Source of the DNA: an uncultured Mycoplasmatota bacterium
Lineage (GTDB): Bacteria > Bacillota_I > Bacilli_A > RF39 > UBA660
Direction of reading: 5' to 3'
NCBI GenBank assembly: GCA_900551925.1
Contig: URXR01000034.1
Span: 1-12,444 of the forward strand
Length of the DNA: 12,444 bases
This document shows, one piece after another, positions 6,612 through 12,362 of the stretch. How positions within the stretch are numbered: position 1 is the first letter of the stretch; each line of letters opens with the position of its first letter. Under the pieces are notes generated by a model. The model made no database searches. It saw nothing but the letters and a program-made list of their open reading frames with translations, and was not told the DNA's origin. The translations under genes and the position numbers were made by a program.

Positions 6612-6650
6612 ATAAAAATAAAAAAATTGTAAGGTGTATTATACAATTTT
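6612..6650 (-). terminator. Intrinsic terminator after glyA
   Basis: On the minus strand AAAATTGTA (6642-6650 complement) and TACAATTTT (6623-6631 complement) form a 9-bp stem around a 10-nt loop, followed by TTTATTTTT. It lies 44 nt past the glyA stop and separates glyA from the cdaA promoter. Confidence 0.85.
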
Positions 6651-6693
6651 CATTATTTTTTTTATTTTTGTTTTAGTTAATATTTTTTAGCCT

Positions 6694-7929
6694 TTATTTA
6701 GTCCAGTTTTTATAGATAGGGAATTTTTTAGTTAGTTCTAAAACTTTAATTTTATTTTTTCCTAAAATTTCTTTATTATCTTTATTTTTTAAAGTATCAA
6801 TAATAATATCAGCTATAAGTTTAAATTCTTCTTCTTTTAAACCTCTGGTAGTCATAGCAGGAGTTCCTATTCTAATACCACTTGTAGTAAACATTGATTC
6901 TGTTTCATTTGGTATAGAATTTTTATTACAAGTTATATGAATTTCATCTAAAATCTTTTCTGCTTCTTTACCAGTAATATTAAAGGAAGTTTTAACATCT
7001 ACTAACATAAGATGATTTTCGGTTTTGTTAGAAACTATTTTAACTCCTTGTTCTTTAAATCTAGCAGCCATGGCAGTAGCATTTTTCAGAACTTGTTTTT
7101 GATAATCTTTAAATTCTGGTTTTAAGGCTTCGTAAAAACACTGTGCTTTAGCAGCGATTACGTGCATTAAAGGTCCTCCTTGAATGCCTGGAAAAATAGT
7201 TTTATCAATTTTTTTTGCTATTTCTTCATCATTAGTTAGAATTATTCCTCCTCTTGGACCACGAAGAGTTTTGTGAGTAGTTGAGGTTACTACATCAGCA
7301 TAAGGACAAGGATTTTCATGAAGACCTGCTGCTACTAAGCCAGCGATATGAGCCATATCGACCATAAGATAAGCTCCTACTTTATCTGCTATTTCTCTAA
7401 ATCTTTTAAAGTCTAGTTTTAAAGCATAAGCTGAGGCTCCGGCAATTATCATTTTTGGTTTTTCTTTTAGAGCTAATTTTTCTATTTCTTCATAATCTAA
7501 AGCTTCAGTTTCAGGATTTAAACTATAAGAGACAATATTATAGTCTCTACCACTGAAGTTAATAGGATGACCATGCGTTAAGTGACCTCCATTTGATAAA
7601 TCTAAGCCCATTACTTTGTCATTATGATTTAGTAGAGCTCTATAAACTGCTAAGTTGGCACTGCTACCTGAATGAGGCTGAACGTTAGCATATTTTACTC
7701 CAAAAAGTTCTTGGAGATATTTTATTGCTTGCTTTTCAAAAATATCGACATATTCACAGCCTCCGTAATATCTTTTATCAGGATATCCTTCGGCATATTT
7801 ATTAGTTAAGATACTGCCTTGAAGCGTTAAAATATCTTGGGAAACATAATTTTCTGAAGCAATTAATTCAATATTTTGTTCTTGTCTTTTAGTTTCTTTT
7901 TCTAAAGCATCTTTTAATATTTTATCCAT
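6694..7929 (-). CDS. glyA: Serine hydroxymethyltransferase
   Basis: PLP-dependent enzyme interconverting serine and tetrahydrofolate with glycine and 5,10-methylene-THF, the main entry of one-carbon units. The 411-residue protein begins MDKILKDALEKETKRQEQ, the expected family start, then IELIASENYVS and YAEGYPDKRYYGGCEYVD. The PLP-binding lysine is Lys220 in STTHKTLRGPRGG (216-228), and GGPLMH and the C-terminal SGIRIGTPAMTTRG are intact. Length is normal. The start at 7929 is chosen on family alignment, the GGGTGAT ribosome site and the promoter at 7946-7974; an in-frame extension to 7995 would begin upstream of the transcription start and inside the preceding gene. It is a single gene flanked by terminators on both sides. 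It appears complete and ordinary. Confidence 0.97.
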   Translation of the reverse strand: MDKILKDALEKETKRQEQNIELIASENYVSQDILTLQGSILTNKYAEGYPDKRYYGGCEYVDIFEKQAIKYLQELFGVKYANVQPHSGSSANLAVYRALLNHNDKVMGLDLSNGGHLTHGHPINFSGRDYNIVSYSLNPETEALDYEEIEKLALKEKPKMIIAGASAYALKLDFKRFREIADKVGAYLMVDMAHIAGLVAAGLHENPCPYADVVTSTTHKTLRGPRGGIILTNDEEIAKKIDKTIFPGIQGGPLMHVIAAKAQCFYEALKPEFKDYQKQVLKNATAMAARFKEQGVKIVSNKTENHLMLVDVKTSFNITGKEAEKILDEIHITCNKNSIPNETESMFTTSGIRIGTPAMTTRGLKEEEFKLIADIIIDTLKNKDNKEILGKNKIKVLELTKKFPIYKNWTK

Positions 7930-7945
7930 ATTATCACCCAAGATA

Positions 7946-7974
7946 ATTATACTACGTTTAAGAGTTTTTTTCAT
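7946..7974 (-). promoter_or_regulatory. Promoter of glyA
   Basis: A perfect TATAAT (7946-7951) on the minus strand is preceded at 17 nt by ATGAAA (7969-7974). The transcription start would fall near 7939, about 10 nt before the ATG, leaving no room for a glycine or folate riboswitch. It directly follows the terminator of the upstream gene pair. Confidence 0.7.
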
Positions 7975-7975
7975 T

Positions 7976-8002
7976 AAAAAGAATAAATTATTCATTTATT
8001 CT
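7976..8002 (-). terminator. Intrinsic terminator overlapping the stop codon of the 87-aa gene
   Basis: On the minus strand AGAATAAA (7995-8002 complement) and TTTATTCT (7980-7987 complement) form an 8-bp stem followed by five T. The loop (7988-7994) contains the TAA stop codon of the gene it terminates, and the left arm encodes its last residues. Confidence 0.75.
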
Positions 8003-8251
8003 AAGTAACATCGTATCTAATTCTTCATAGAGAGCTTCTTTTTTCTTTCTAGTAATACGTTCTTTTTTGATTAATTCATGTTTTAAAAGATAGTTATATA
8101 ATTTTCTATTTAGTTCATCAATTTCGTCAAAAATACTTAATAAATTATCATGTAATTCTTCTGATGATGACTCTATTAATTTATTAGTGCAACTTTTTAA
8201 CAAATTTTGTTCATAAATATAAATGGTTGATAAATTTTCTTTTTCGTTCAT
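7988..8251 (-). CDS. Small all-helical protein, 87 aa, CotF/ferritin-like candidate
   Basis: I cannot name it firmly. The 87-residue product looks wholly alpha-helical and cytoplasmic: an N-terminal helix (about 8-28, YIYEQNLLKSCTNKLIESS), a central helix (about 30-60, LHDNLLSIFDEIDELNRKLYNYLLKHEL) and a basic/acidic tail. The pattern 'E..LL...T..i......lh..ll....d.....y.yl...' resembles the short CotF-like spore-coat family of helical hairpins. Its ATG overlaps the TAA of the gene upstream by one base (TAATG), with AAAGGAT as ribosome site, so the two are translationally coupled and probably form a complex or are paralogues. The terminator at 7976-8002 ends the unit. The window does not show whether this organism sporulates. 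Confidence 0.65.
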   Translation of the reverse strand: MNEKENLSTIYIYEQNLLKSCTNKLIESSSEELHDNLLSIFDEIDELNRKLYNYLLKHELIKKERITRKKKEALYEELDTMLLRINE

Positions 8252-8460
8252 TAGATTATCCTTTCTTTTTCATCTAGTAATTTCATGATAGTTAGTAAGT
8301 TTTTTTCGTGGACATCTCTTATTTCTTTTAATATAACTTTTACTTCTACATCGTATAATTTGCGTTCATATTCTTTTACTTGTTTAATAATTAGATAATT
8401 TTCATTAAATAGTTCTCTTAAATTGATTAAGTCAGTTGGAGATAGATTTTTGTTTTCCAT
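8251..8460 (-). CDS. Small all-helical protein, 69 aa, CotF/ferritin-like candidate
   Basis: The first gene of the two-gene unit gives a 69-residue protein with two long predicted helices: about 6-33 (LSPTDLINLRELFNENYLIIKQVKEYE) and 37-64 (EVKVILKEIRDVHEKNLLTIMKLLDE). The pattern 'lsd...lkel.n.e...ik.y..y........lk..l..i...H..n...l...l' is that of small ferritin-like or CotF-type helical hairpins in Bacillota; His52 is at the conserved 'H..n/h' position. GGAGG precedes the ATG at 8460. No strong promoter is visible; TTGCAT (8502-8507) with CATACT (8478-8483, spacer 18) is a weak candidate. The function is unknown. Confidence 0.65.
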   Translation of the reverse strand: MENKNLSPTDLINLRELFNENYLIIKQVKEYERKLYDVEVKVILKEIRDVHEKNLLTIMKLLDEKERII

Positions 8461-8505
8461 AATTTTCCTCCATTTATAGTATGGAACGTTTTTATATTTT
8501 TATGC

Positions 8506-8530
8506 AAAAAGAAAAAACCTTAAAAGGTTT
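8506..8530 (-). terminator. Intrinsic terminator of the sigma/anti-sigma unit
   Basis: On the minus strand AAACCT-TTTA-AGGTTT (8515-8530 complement) is followed by TTTCTTTTT. The stem begins at the last base of the anti-sigma gene's coding sequence, and the TAA stop (8529-8531) overlaps it. Confidence 0.75.
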
Positions 8531-9851
8531 AATCATTATCTAATCTTTCGCTGTCATAATCAAGTATTTTTCCCGTAGTAGCATTTATTTCATAATCATA
8601 TTCTCTATTATTATAGATAAATTCTACTTGATATTCATTATCTTCTCTATCTAGTTCTACATGAATTCTAGTAGCAGTATTACTTGTAGCTCCGGCATGG
8701 TTTAGGGCTATTTGTCTAGCTTTTGATGAAGATATGTAGTTTGAACTGGTGCTAGTACTTGAGCGATTGCTGGAACTTGAATTGCTGTTTGAACTTGAAT
8801 TATTGCTTGAACTAGTGCTGTTATTTGAACTTGAATAATTGTAATTATCATCATTTGGTTCATAGTTAGTATAAATTATATCTCCAGTTTTAGCATCTAT
8901 TTCATATTCATATTCTCTAGATGAAGTATTAAATTCTACTTCATAGATAATAAGTCCATCATCAGCATCAAATTCTACTTCAATATAATTAGGGTTTGAT
9001 ACTCCAGCATGATTTAAGGCTATTTGTCTAGCTTTAGTTTTACCAATATATGATTTAGTACTAGCAGTTCCCTCTTTACTAACGGTATTTAAATTATTAG
9101 CTTTTTCTTCACTTAGAACATTTAATTCATTAATAGACAATCCTACTAAGTCTTGTTCTGTTAATAAACTATTACTATTTAAGATATCAAGAATTAGATT
9201 TGCTTTTCCTAGTGAAATATTATATTTTTCTGCTAATTCTTGAGCTTTAGCATCTGCCTCTGATAAGTTTTGACTTAGAACGGAACCATTTATTTGATCG
9301 CTTCCTAATATTTTATTTATTTGTTCTACCAATCTTTGTCTTAACTCTTCTCCTTTAGCACTATCATCATTTTCTACTGTTAAAAGAATAGAGTTAGCTA
9401 GTTCATCGATATAACCATTAGTTACCATAGAACCAATTATAGCATTTAGAGCTACATCAATATCAGTTTTTTCTAAATCCATATCCTTTAGGATTTGTTT
9501 TGCTTCTTCATTTTGGGCAATAGCTTCGATTACTTCTTCGTTTTTATTTACTTTTAATTCAATACTAGGGTTAACATCTAATTCAATAATTGAATCAACT
9601 TTATAAGAGGCATTATAGCCAAAATAAGTTATACCTAAAGCTACTAAAACAACAGCAAAGGCTACTGATAATCTTGGTATTAGATTAGTTTTTTTCTTAG
9701 AAGGTTTAGTTTCTTCTTTATTATTTTTTACTTCATTCATAATAATTTTTCCTTTCTTCTTTTGACATTTTAAGAGGATTTCATCAAATTGGTTAGGGAT
9801 GGAATTATTAAGTGAAGTTTGTAATCTATCAGTAATTTCTTTTTTCCTCAT
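8529..9851 (-). CDS. RsgI-like membrane anti-sigma factor with two extracytoplasmic PepSY domains
   Basis: The 440-residue protein has a short cytoplasmic N-terminus (1-55, with RKKEITDRLQTSLNNSIPNQFDEIL, presumably binding the sigma factor), one membrane helix (about 60-78), and an RsgI-type periplasmic segment (about 85-121, 'SIIELDVNPSIELKVNKNEEV') followed by a helical part to about 250. A first PepSY domain (about 270-327), a Ser/Asn-rich linker (about 340-372) and a second PepSY domain (about 374-431) complete it. Both PepSY domains carry the same KARQIALNHAG helix. RsgI family members hold ECF/SigI sigma factors at the membrane until a sensed signal releases them. It lies 2 nt after the sigma stop codon. 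Start ATG at 9851 follows GGAAGG embedded in the last sigma codons; the GTG at 9869 lies in that site and is rejected. What the PepSY domains sense, or whether they inhibit a protease, is unknown. Confidence 0.85.
   Translation of the reverse strand: MRKKEITDRLQTSLNNSIPNQFDEILLKCQKKKGKIIMNEVKNNKEETKPSKKKTNLIPRLSVAFAVVLVALGITYFGYNASYKVDSIIELDVNPSIELKVNKNEEVIEAIAQNEEAKQILKDMDLEKTDIDVALNAIIGSMVTNGYIDELANSILLTVENDDSAKGEELRQRLVEQINKILGSDQINGSVLSQNLSEADAKAQELAEKYNISLGKANLILDILNSNSLLTEQDLVGLSINELNVLSEEKANNLNTVSKEGTASTKSYIGKTKARQIALNHAGVSNPNYIEVEFDADDGLIIYEVEFNTSSREYEYEIDAKTGDIIYTNYEPNDDNYNYSSSNNSTSSSNNSSSNSNSSSSNRSSTSTSSNYISSSKARQIALNHAGATSNTATRIHVELDREDNEYQVEFIYNNREYDYEINATTGKILDYDSERLDND
8691..9035 (-). 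repeat. 33-bp direct repeat at the start of each PepSY domain
   Basis: Positions 8691-8723 and 9003-9035 match at 30 of 33 bases; the three differences are all G/A. Both encode KARQIALNHAG. This DNA-level similarity is higher than needed for protein conservation and marks an internal duplication of the PepSY module. Confidence 0.8.
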
Positions 9852-9853
9852 TA

Positions 9854-10402
9854 TTACACTTCCTTCCACTGTAATCTTAACTTTTTCAAAGCTCGGTGAT
9901 ATTTTGATAAGGTAGTTGATAACTTTAAATCTAGAATTTTAGCTATTTCTTTGTGTTTTAAGTTGCCAACTAGATGCATTATCATTATTTGTCTTTCTTC
10001 ATCGCTTAAAACTTCCATTAAGATTTTTAACATTATTTTATCTTCTTCACTAATACTAGAGTTTATTATTTGCTCTTTTTCTATTTCTTGCTTTTGCTCT
10101 TTTTTCTCTTTTCTTATTTTCATAAGAGCACAATTTTTAGTTATAGTAAATATCCAATTCATTGGTTTGTTTTGATATTTATAGTTTTCTAGTGAATCAT
10201 AAACTTTTATAAAAACATCTTGCATATTATCTAGTGCGTCATCATGATTTTTGAGTATAGATAAACTATAACCATAAATTGGTCCTTTTAATATTTTATA
10301 TAATTTGTGAAATGATTTTTTATCTCCCTCTGCTGTTTTTTTCAACAAATTCTCTAGTAATTGAGAGTCTATTTTATTAGTTTTCATTATAGATTTTCCC
10401 AT
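9854..10402 (-). CDS. ECF-type (sigma-70 family) RNA polymerase sigma factor
   Basis: The 182-residue protein has a sigma region 2 (about 14-100: core-binding 'YKILKGPIYGYSLSILKNHDDALDNMQDVFIKVYDSLENY', then -10-reading 'NWIFTITKNCALMKIRKEKK'), a short linker and region 4 (about 124-178: 'SDEERQIMIMHLVGNLKHKEIAKILDLKLSTTLSKYHRALKKLR'), an intact helix-turn-helix for the -35. No region 1 or 3, as in ECF factors. Start ATG at 10402 follows GAGAGGAG; the in-frame ATG at 10420 overlaps that site, and M12 lacks one. The gene is directly followed by the RsgI-like anti-sigma factor, the classic layout of a membrane-sensed sigma switch. It is probably autoregulated, but I cannot identify an ECF promoter confidently: the TATAAT just upstream would start transcription inside the ribosome site. 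Confidence 0.93.
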   Translation of the reverse strand: MGKSIMKTNKIDSQLLENLLKKTAEGDKKSFHKLYKILKGPIYGYSLSILKNHDDALDNMQDVFIKVYDSLENYKYQNKPMNWIFTITKNCALMKIRKEKKEQKQEIEKEQIINSSISEEDKIMLKILMEVLSDEERQIMIMHLVGNLKHKEIAKILDLKLSTTLSKYHRALKKLRLQWKEV

Positions 10403-10481
10403 ATGATTTACTCCTCTCATTATAATAATGCTAGAAAGGTTTATTTTATTGCATTATTTTTTTATATTTTTATTTTATCAT

Positions 10482-10529
10482 AAAAAAAAGAAAAAGTTAC
10501 TGTTTATTTGTTTTTAACTTTTTCTTTTT
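10482..10529 (-). terminator. Strong intrinsic terminator of the zinc-ribbon gene
   Basis: A perfect 15-bp inverted repeat (10485-10499 with 10515-10529) with a 15-nt loop; the minus strand continues into a T run (10482-10489 complement). The coding sequence ends in the left arm: the TAA stop is at 10528-10530. Confidence 0.88.
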
Positions 10530-11178
10530 AATGTATTATTATGTATTCTGCTGTTACATAAGGTATAGTAATTGTTGCTCCTAAAACGCTTTCGTAGCTT
10601 TCTGTGCCTTCTGATTGTCCATACATAGTTATGATATCATCTTCTAAAATTTTAACACCTTCTGTTTTATACGTATAATCTACTAAAACTGTGTCATCCC
10701 AATAACCATATTCATCTTGTGTAACATTAACTCTTAGATTTATGCTGTCTGTCCAGCTGCTTTCTATAACTTGTATTACTTCTCCAGTTAGTTTTACTTT
10801 TGTACCTTTATATTTGTCTGGGTAACGTGCTAATTTTTCATAACTTATTTCTTGGCAGGATTTCATATAATCTTCTTTGCTTATTTTAGGTTCTTCTTTT
10901 TCTTCTTCTAGCGTTGGCTCTTCTATTGTAGATTCTTCAGTAGTTATTGATTGCTGGTTTTCTTCTGCTTTTTGGCTTTCTTGATCTTCTCCTGTAAGTA
11001 ATGATATTAAAATAATTACCCCTAGTATTATTAAGATTATTTTAACTGGTTTTGGAAGCTTTTTCTTTTGTGATTTTTCAACTGTTTCTTTTGCTTCTTC
11101 TTTCTGCGCTCCACATTTGGTACAAAAATTTTCTCCGTCTTGTAATTTTTCACCACATTTTGCACAATATTTTTCCAT
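10528..11178 (-). CDS. Zinc-ribbon, single-pass membrane protein with extracytoplasmic OB-like domain
   Basis: The 216-residue protein starts with a zinc ribbon, CAKC (5-8) and CTKC (19-22), in the cytoplasm. A Lys-rich stretch, one transmembrane helix (about 44-61), an acidic Glu/Thr-rich linker (64-100) and a C-terminal beta domain (about 105-216) follow. The C-terminal domain has 'YPDKYKGTKVKLTGEVIQV...VDY...ILEDDIITMYGQSEG...TIPYVTAEYI', the pattern of OB-fold-like domains common on Bacillota zinc-ribbon membrane proteins. The function is unknown; an envelope sensor or scaffold is plausible. AAGGAG precedes the ATG at 11178. The gene is divergent from the XRE regulator at 11295, with an extended -10 promoter and a GC-rich palindrome in the shared spacer (11210-11238). 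It is a single unit, ended by a strong terminator. Confidence 0.82.
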   Translation of the reverse strand: MEKYCAKCGEKLQDGENFCTKCGAQKEEAKETVEKSQKKKLPKPVKIILIILGVIILISLLTGEDQESQKAEENQQSITTEESTIEEPTLEEEKEEPKISKEDYMKSCQEISYEKLARYPDKYKGTKVKLTGEVIQVIESSWTDSINLRVNVTQDEYGYWDDTVLVDYTYKTEGVKILEDDIITMYGQSEGTESYESVLGATITIPYVTAEYIIIH

Positions 11179-11209
11179 ATTTTTTCTCCTTTCATTTTAT
11201 TTTAAATTA

Positions 11210-11238
11210 ATTATAGCACAAAAACTTTCGCCAGGCGA
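11210..11238 (-). promoter_or_regulatory. Extended -10 promoter of the zinc-ribbon gene
   Basis: On the minus strand TGCTATAAT is a perfect -10 (11210-11215) with the TGn extension. At 17 nt the -35 position is TCGCCT (11233-11238), unlike consensus, and lies in the palindrome described separately. The extended -10 can compensate for the poor -35, or the promoter may be activator- or repressor-controlled. Confidence 0.7.
11228..11238. promoter_or_regulatory. GC-rich palindrome, candidate operator between divergent genes
   Basis: TCGCCAGGCGA is a perfect 5-bp inverted repeat around one central base. It stands out because the surrounding spacer is nearly all A/T. It overlaps the -35 position of the zinc-ribbon promoter and lies 57 nt upstream of the XRE start codon. 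Position and symmetry suit a dimeric regulator, with the adjacent XRE protein as first candidate; this is inference. Confidence 0.5.
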
Positions 11239-11294
11239 CATATTTTTAAAAATTTCTTTGTAATAATTATTATAAATTGGAGGTTGTTACTTTA

Positions 11295-11537
11295 ATGAGA
11301 AGATATACAAAGGAAAATTTGTCCCTAATGGTGAGAAAAAATATTAGAAAATATAGACTTATGAGGGGGTATACTATGCAAGAACTGGCTGATAAAACTG
11401 GGTTAACTCATGGTTATGTTAGAGATTTGGAATGTTTAACTATTGATAAGACTCCTTTACTTGAGACAATTGGTAAATTTGCAGATGCTCTTGAAATTGA
11501 TATTAGACAACTTTTTGATGATGAACAAAAAAAATAA
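11295..11537 (+). CDS. XRE-family helix-turn-helix transcriptional regulator
   Basis: The 80-residue protein is essentially a single HTH_3/XRE (Cro/C1-type) DNA-binding domain: helices about 7-22 (LSLMVRKNIRKYRLMRG), the helix-turn-helix 'TMQELADKTGLTHGYVRDLE' (27-46), and 'PLLETIGKFADALEIDIRQLF' (54-74) at the usual family positions. There is no effector domain. The ATG at 11295 is preceded by GGAGG (11279-11283), a slightly long 11-nt spacing. The in-frame TTG at 11277 overlaps the ribosome site and is rejected. No convincing -35/-10 is visible. It is divergent from the zinc-ribbon gene and convergent with the kinase-like gene, sharing a terminator with the latter. Its targets are unknown; the palindrome at 11228-11238 is the obvious candidate. 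Confidence 0.9.
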   Translation: MRRYTKENLSLMVRKNIRKYRLMRGYTMQELADKTGLTHGYVRDLECLTIDKTPLLETIGKFADALEIDIRQLFDDEQKK

Positions 11538-11574
11538 GATTTTTAGCTTATTGATTTTTATCTTATTTTTTGCT
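11527..11574. terminator. Bidirectional terminator shared by convergent XRE and kinase-like genes
   Basis: AAAAAATAAGAT (11529-11540) and ATCTTATTTTTT (11560-11571) form a 12-bp stem with a 19-nt loop; each strand ends in a T run. The TAA stop of the XRE gene (11535-11537) lies in one arm and the TAA stop of the kinase-like gene (11563-11565) in the other. Confidence 0.85.
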
Positions 11575-12306
11575 TCTTTCTAATAGTTTAGGAGATTCAT
11601 ATCCTATTTTTAATAATTCGGTTAAAATATCTTCAAAATAGTAATCTGTTTTTGGTTCTTGAGCTTTTAATTGATATGAACTTAATTCCTGTTTTATATA
11701 TTTTGGAAGATTTAAATTTGTTAACTCTACATAATCGTTCATTTGATTGTAAAATGTTCCATTTGTTAGATAATATAGTAATATGCTTAATAGACTTAGT
11801 TTATCGTCTATAATAGCTTGTTTTTTCTTATTTTCAAATCTGCTTTGATTATTGTAATGATTATTTCTTTTTGAAATATAATTATCTATAATTATTGTTT
11901 CTAAATCTATGAGACTAATAGTTAATGCTTTGTTAATCATTATATTTTTGGAATAAATATCTCCATGGCATATATTGTTTCTGTGTAGATGTTTTATTAA
12001 CTTAGCAATTTTTTCAATAAGTTTTATAATTTCTTCAGTATTAAATTTTTTAGTAATTTTTCCCGAATGCAATGTTTCATACTCTGTTAAAAAAGGTAAA
12101 AATATCTTACTTTCGCATGATGGATATTTGCTTTTTTCTTCTGATGTTAAGGGTAATATTTTTGTTGGAATATTAATAAATGAAATATTTTTGGCTTTTA
12201 ATGTTTCCCAGGCTGATTTTTTTACAAAGGAATATTTCATTAATGTTCCTTCATCTAATGTAAATATTTTAGAATAAGTTGTTTCGTGAATTTTTAAATT
12301 TTGCAT
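11563..12306 (-). CDS. Small protein-kinase-fold (PKL superfamily) protein
   Basis: The 247-residue protein carries the signature of the kinase/aminoglycoside-phosphotransferase fold. The catalytic loop HGDIYSKNIM has Asp116 and Asn121, and LIDLE (132-136) supplies Asp134 in place of DFG. Lys24 in GTLMKYSF and Glu34 in AWETLKA are candidate ATP-anchoring residues. No clear glycine-rich loop is seen, and the C-lobe is short (to about 240, including 'DDKLSLLSILLYYLTNG'). It could phosphorylate a protein or small molecule; substrates cannot be read from the sequence. It has no transmembrane helix. The start at 12306 has AAAGGGG upstream; the ATG at 12333 lies upstream of the predicted transcription start and is rejected. 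A very good promoter precedes it. It is a single-gene unit, convergent with the XRE gene. It may belong to a small uncharacterised APH-like family. Confidence 0.75.
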   Translation of the reverse strand: MQNLKIHETTYSKIFTLDEGTLMKYSFVKKSAWETLKAKNISFINIPTKILPLTSEEKSKYPSCESKIFLPFLTEYETLHSGKITKKFNTEEIIKLIEKIAKLIKHLHRNNICHGDIYSKNIMINKALTISLIDLETIIIDNYISKRNNHYNNQSRFENKKKQAIIDDKLSLLSILLYYLTNGTFYNQMNDYVELTNLNLPKYIKQELSSYQLKAQEPKTDYYFEDILTELLKIGYESPKLLERSKK

Positions 12307-12333
12307 TCTATCGGCCCCTTTGATTGATTGCAT

Positions 12334-12362
12334 ATTATACTATCAAAATATTATAAAGTCAA
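12334..12362 (-). promoter_or_regulatory. Promoter of the kinase-like gene
   Basis: On the minus strand TTGACT (12357-12362), exactly 17 nt, and a perfect TATAAT (12334-12339). The implied transcription start (about 12327) places the ribosome site just downstream and excludes the ATG at 12333. This is near-consensus sigmaA, suggesting strong constitutive transcription. Confidence 0.85.

Noticed and set aside
7930..7945. Glycine or folate riboswitch upstream of glyA
   Set aside because: The predicted transcription start leaves a leader of only about 10 nt, and no aptamer-like sequence is present.
7930..7995. N-terminal extension of glyA (MNNLFFLMKK...)
   Set aside because: It crosses the glyA promoter and the terminator of the preceding gene and overlaps that gene's 3' end. 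SHMT family alignment starts at the ATG at 7929.
10403..10430. TATAAT just upstream of the sigma gene as its promoter
   Set aside because: Transcription would start within the ribosome binding site, and the -35 position is unrecognisable. The true promoter is probably an ECF-type element I cannot define.
1110..12306. Alternative code with TGA as tryptophan (Mollicutes)
   Set aside because: Conserved tryptophans in Ntdp, CdaA, DUF378 and the sigma factor are TGG, no reading frame is broken by TGA, and one gene appears to end in TGA.
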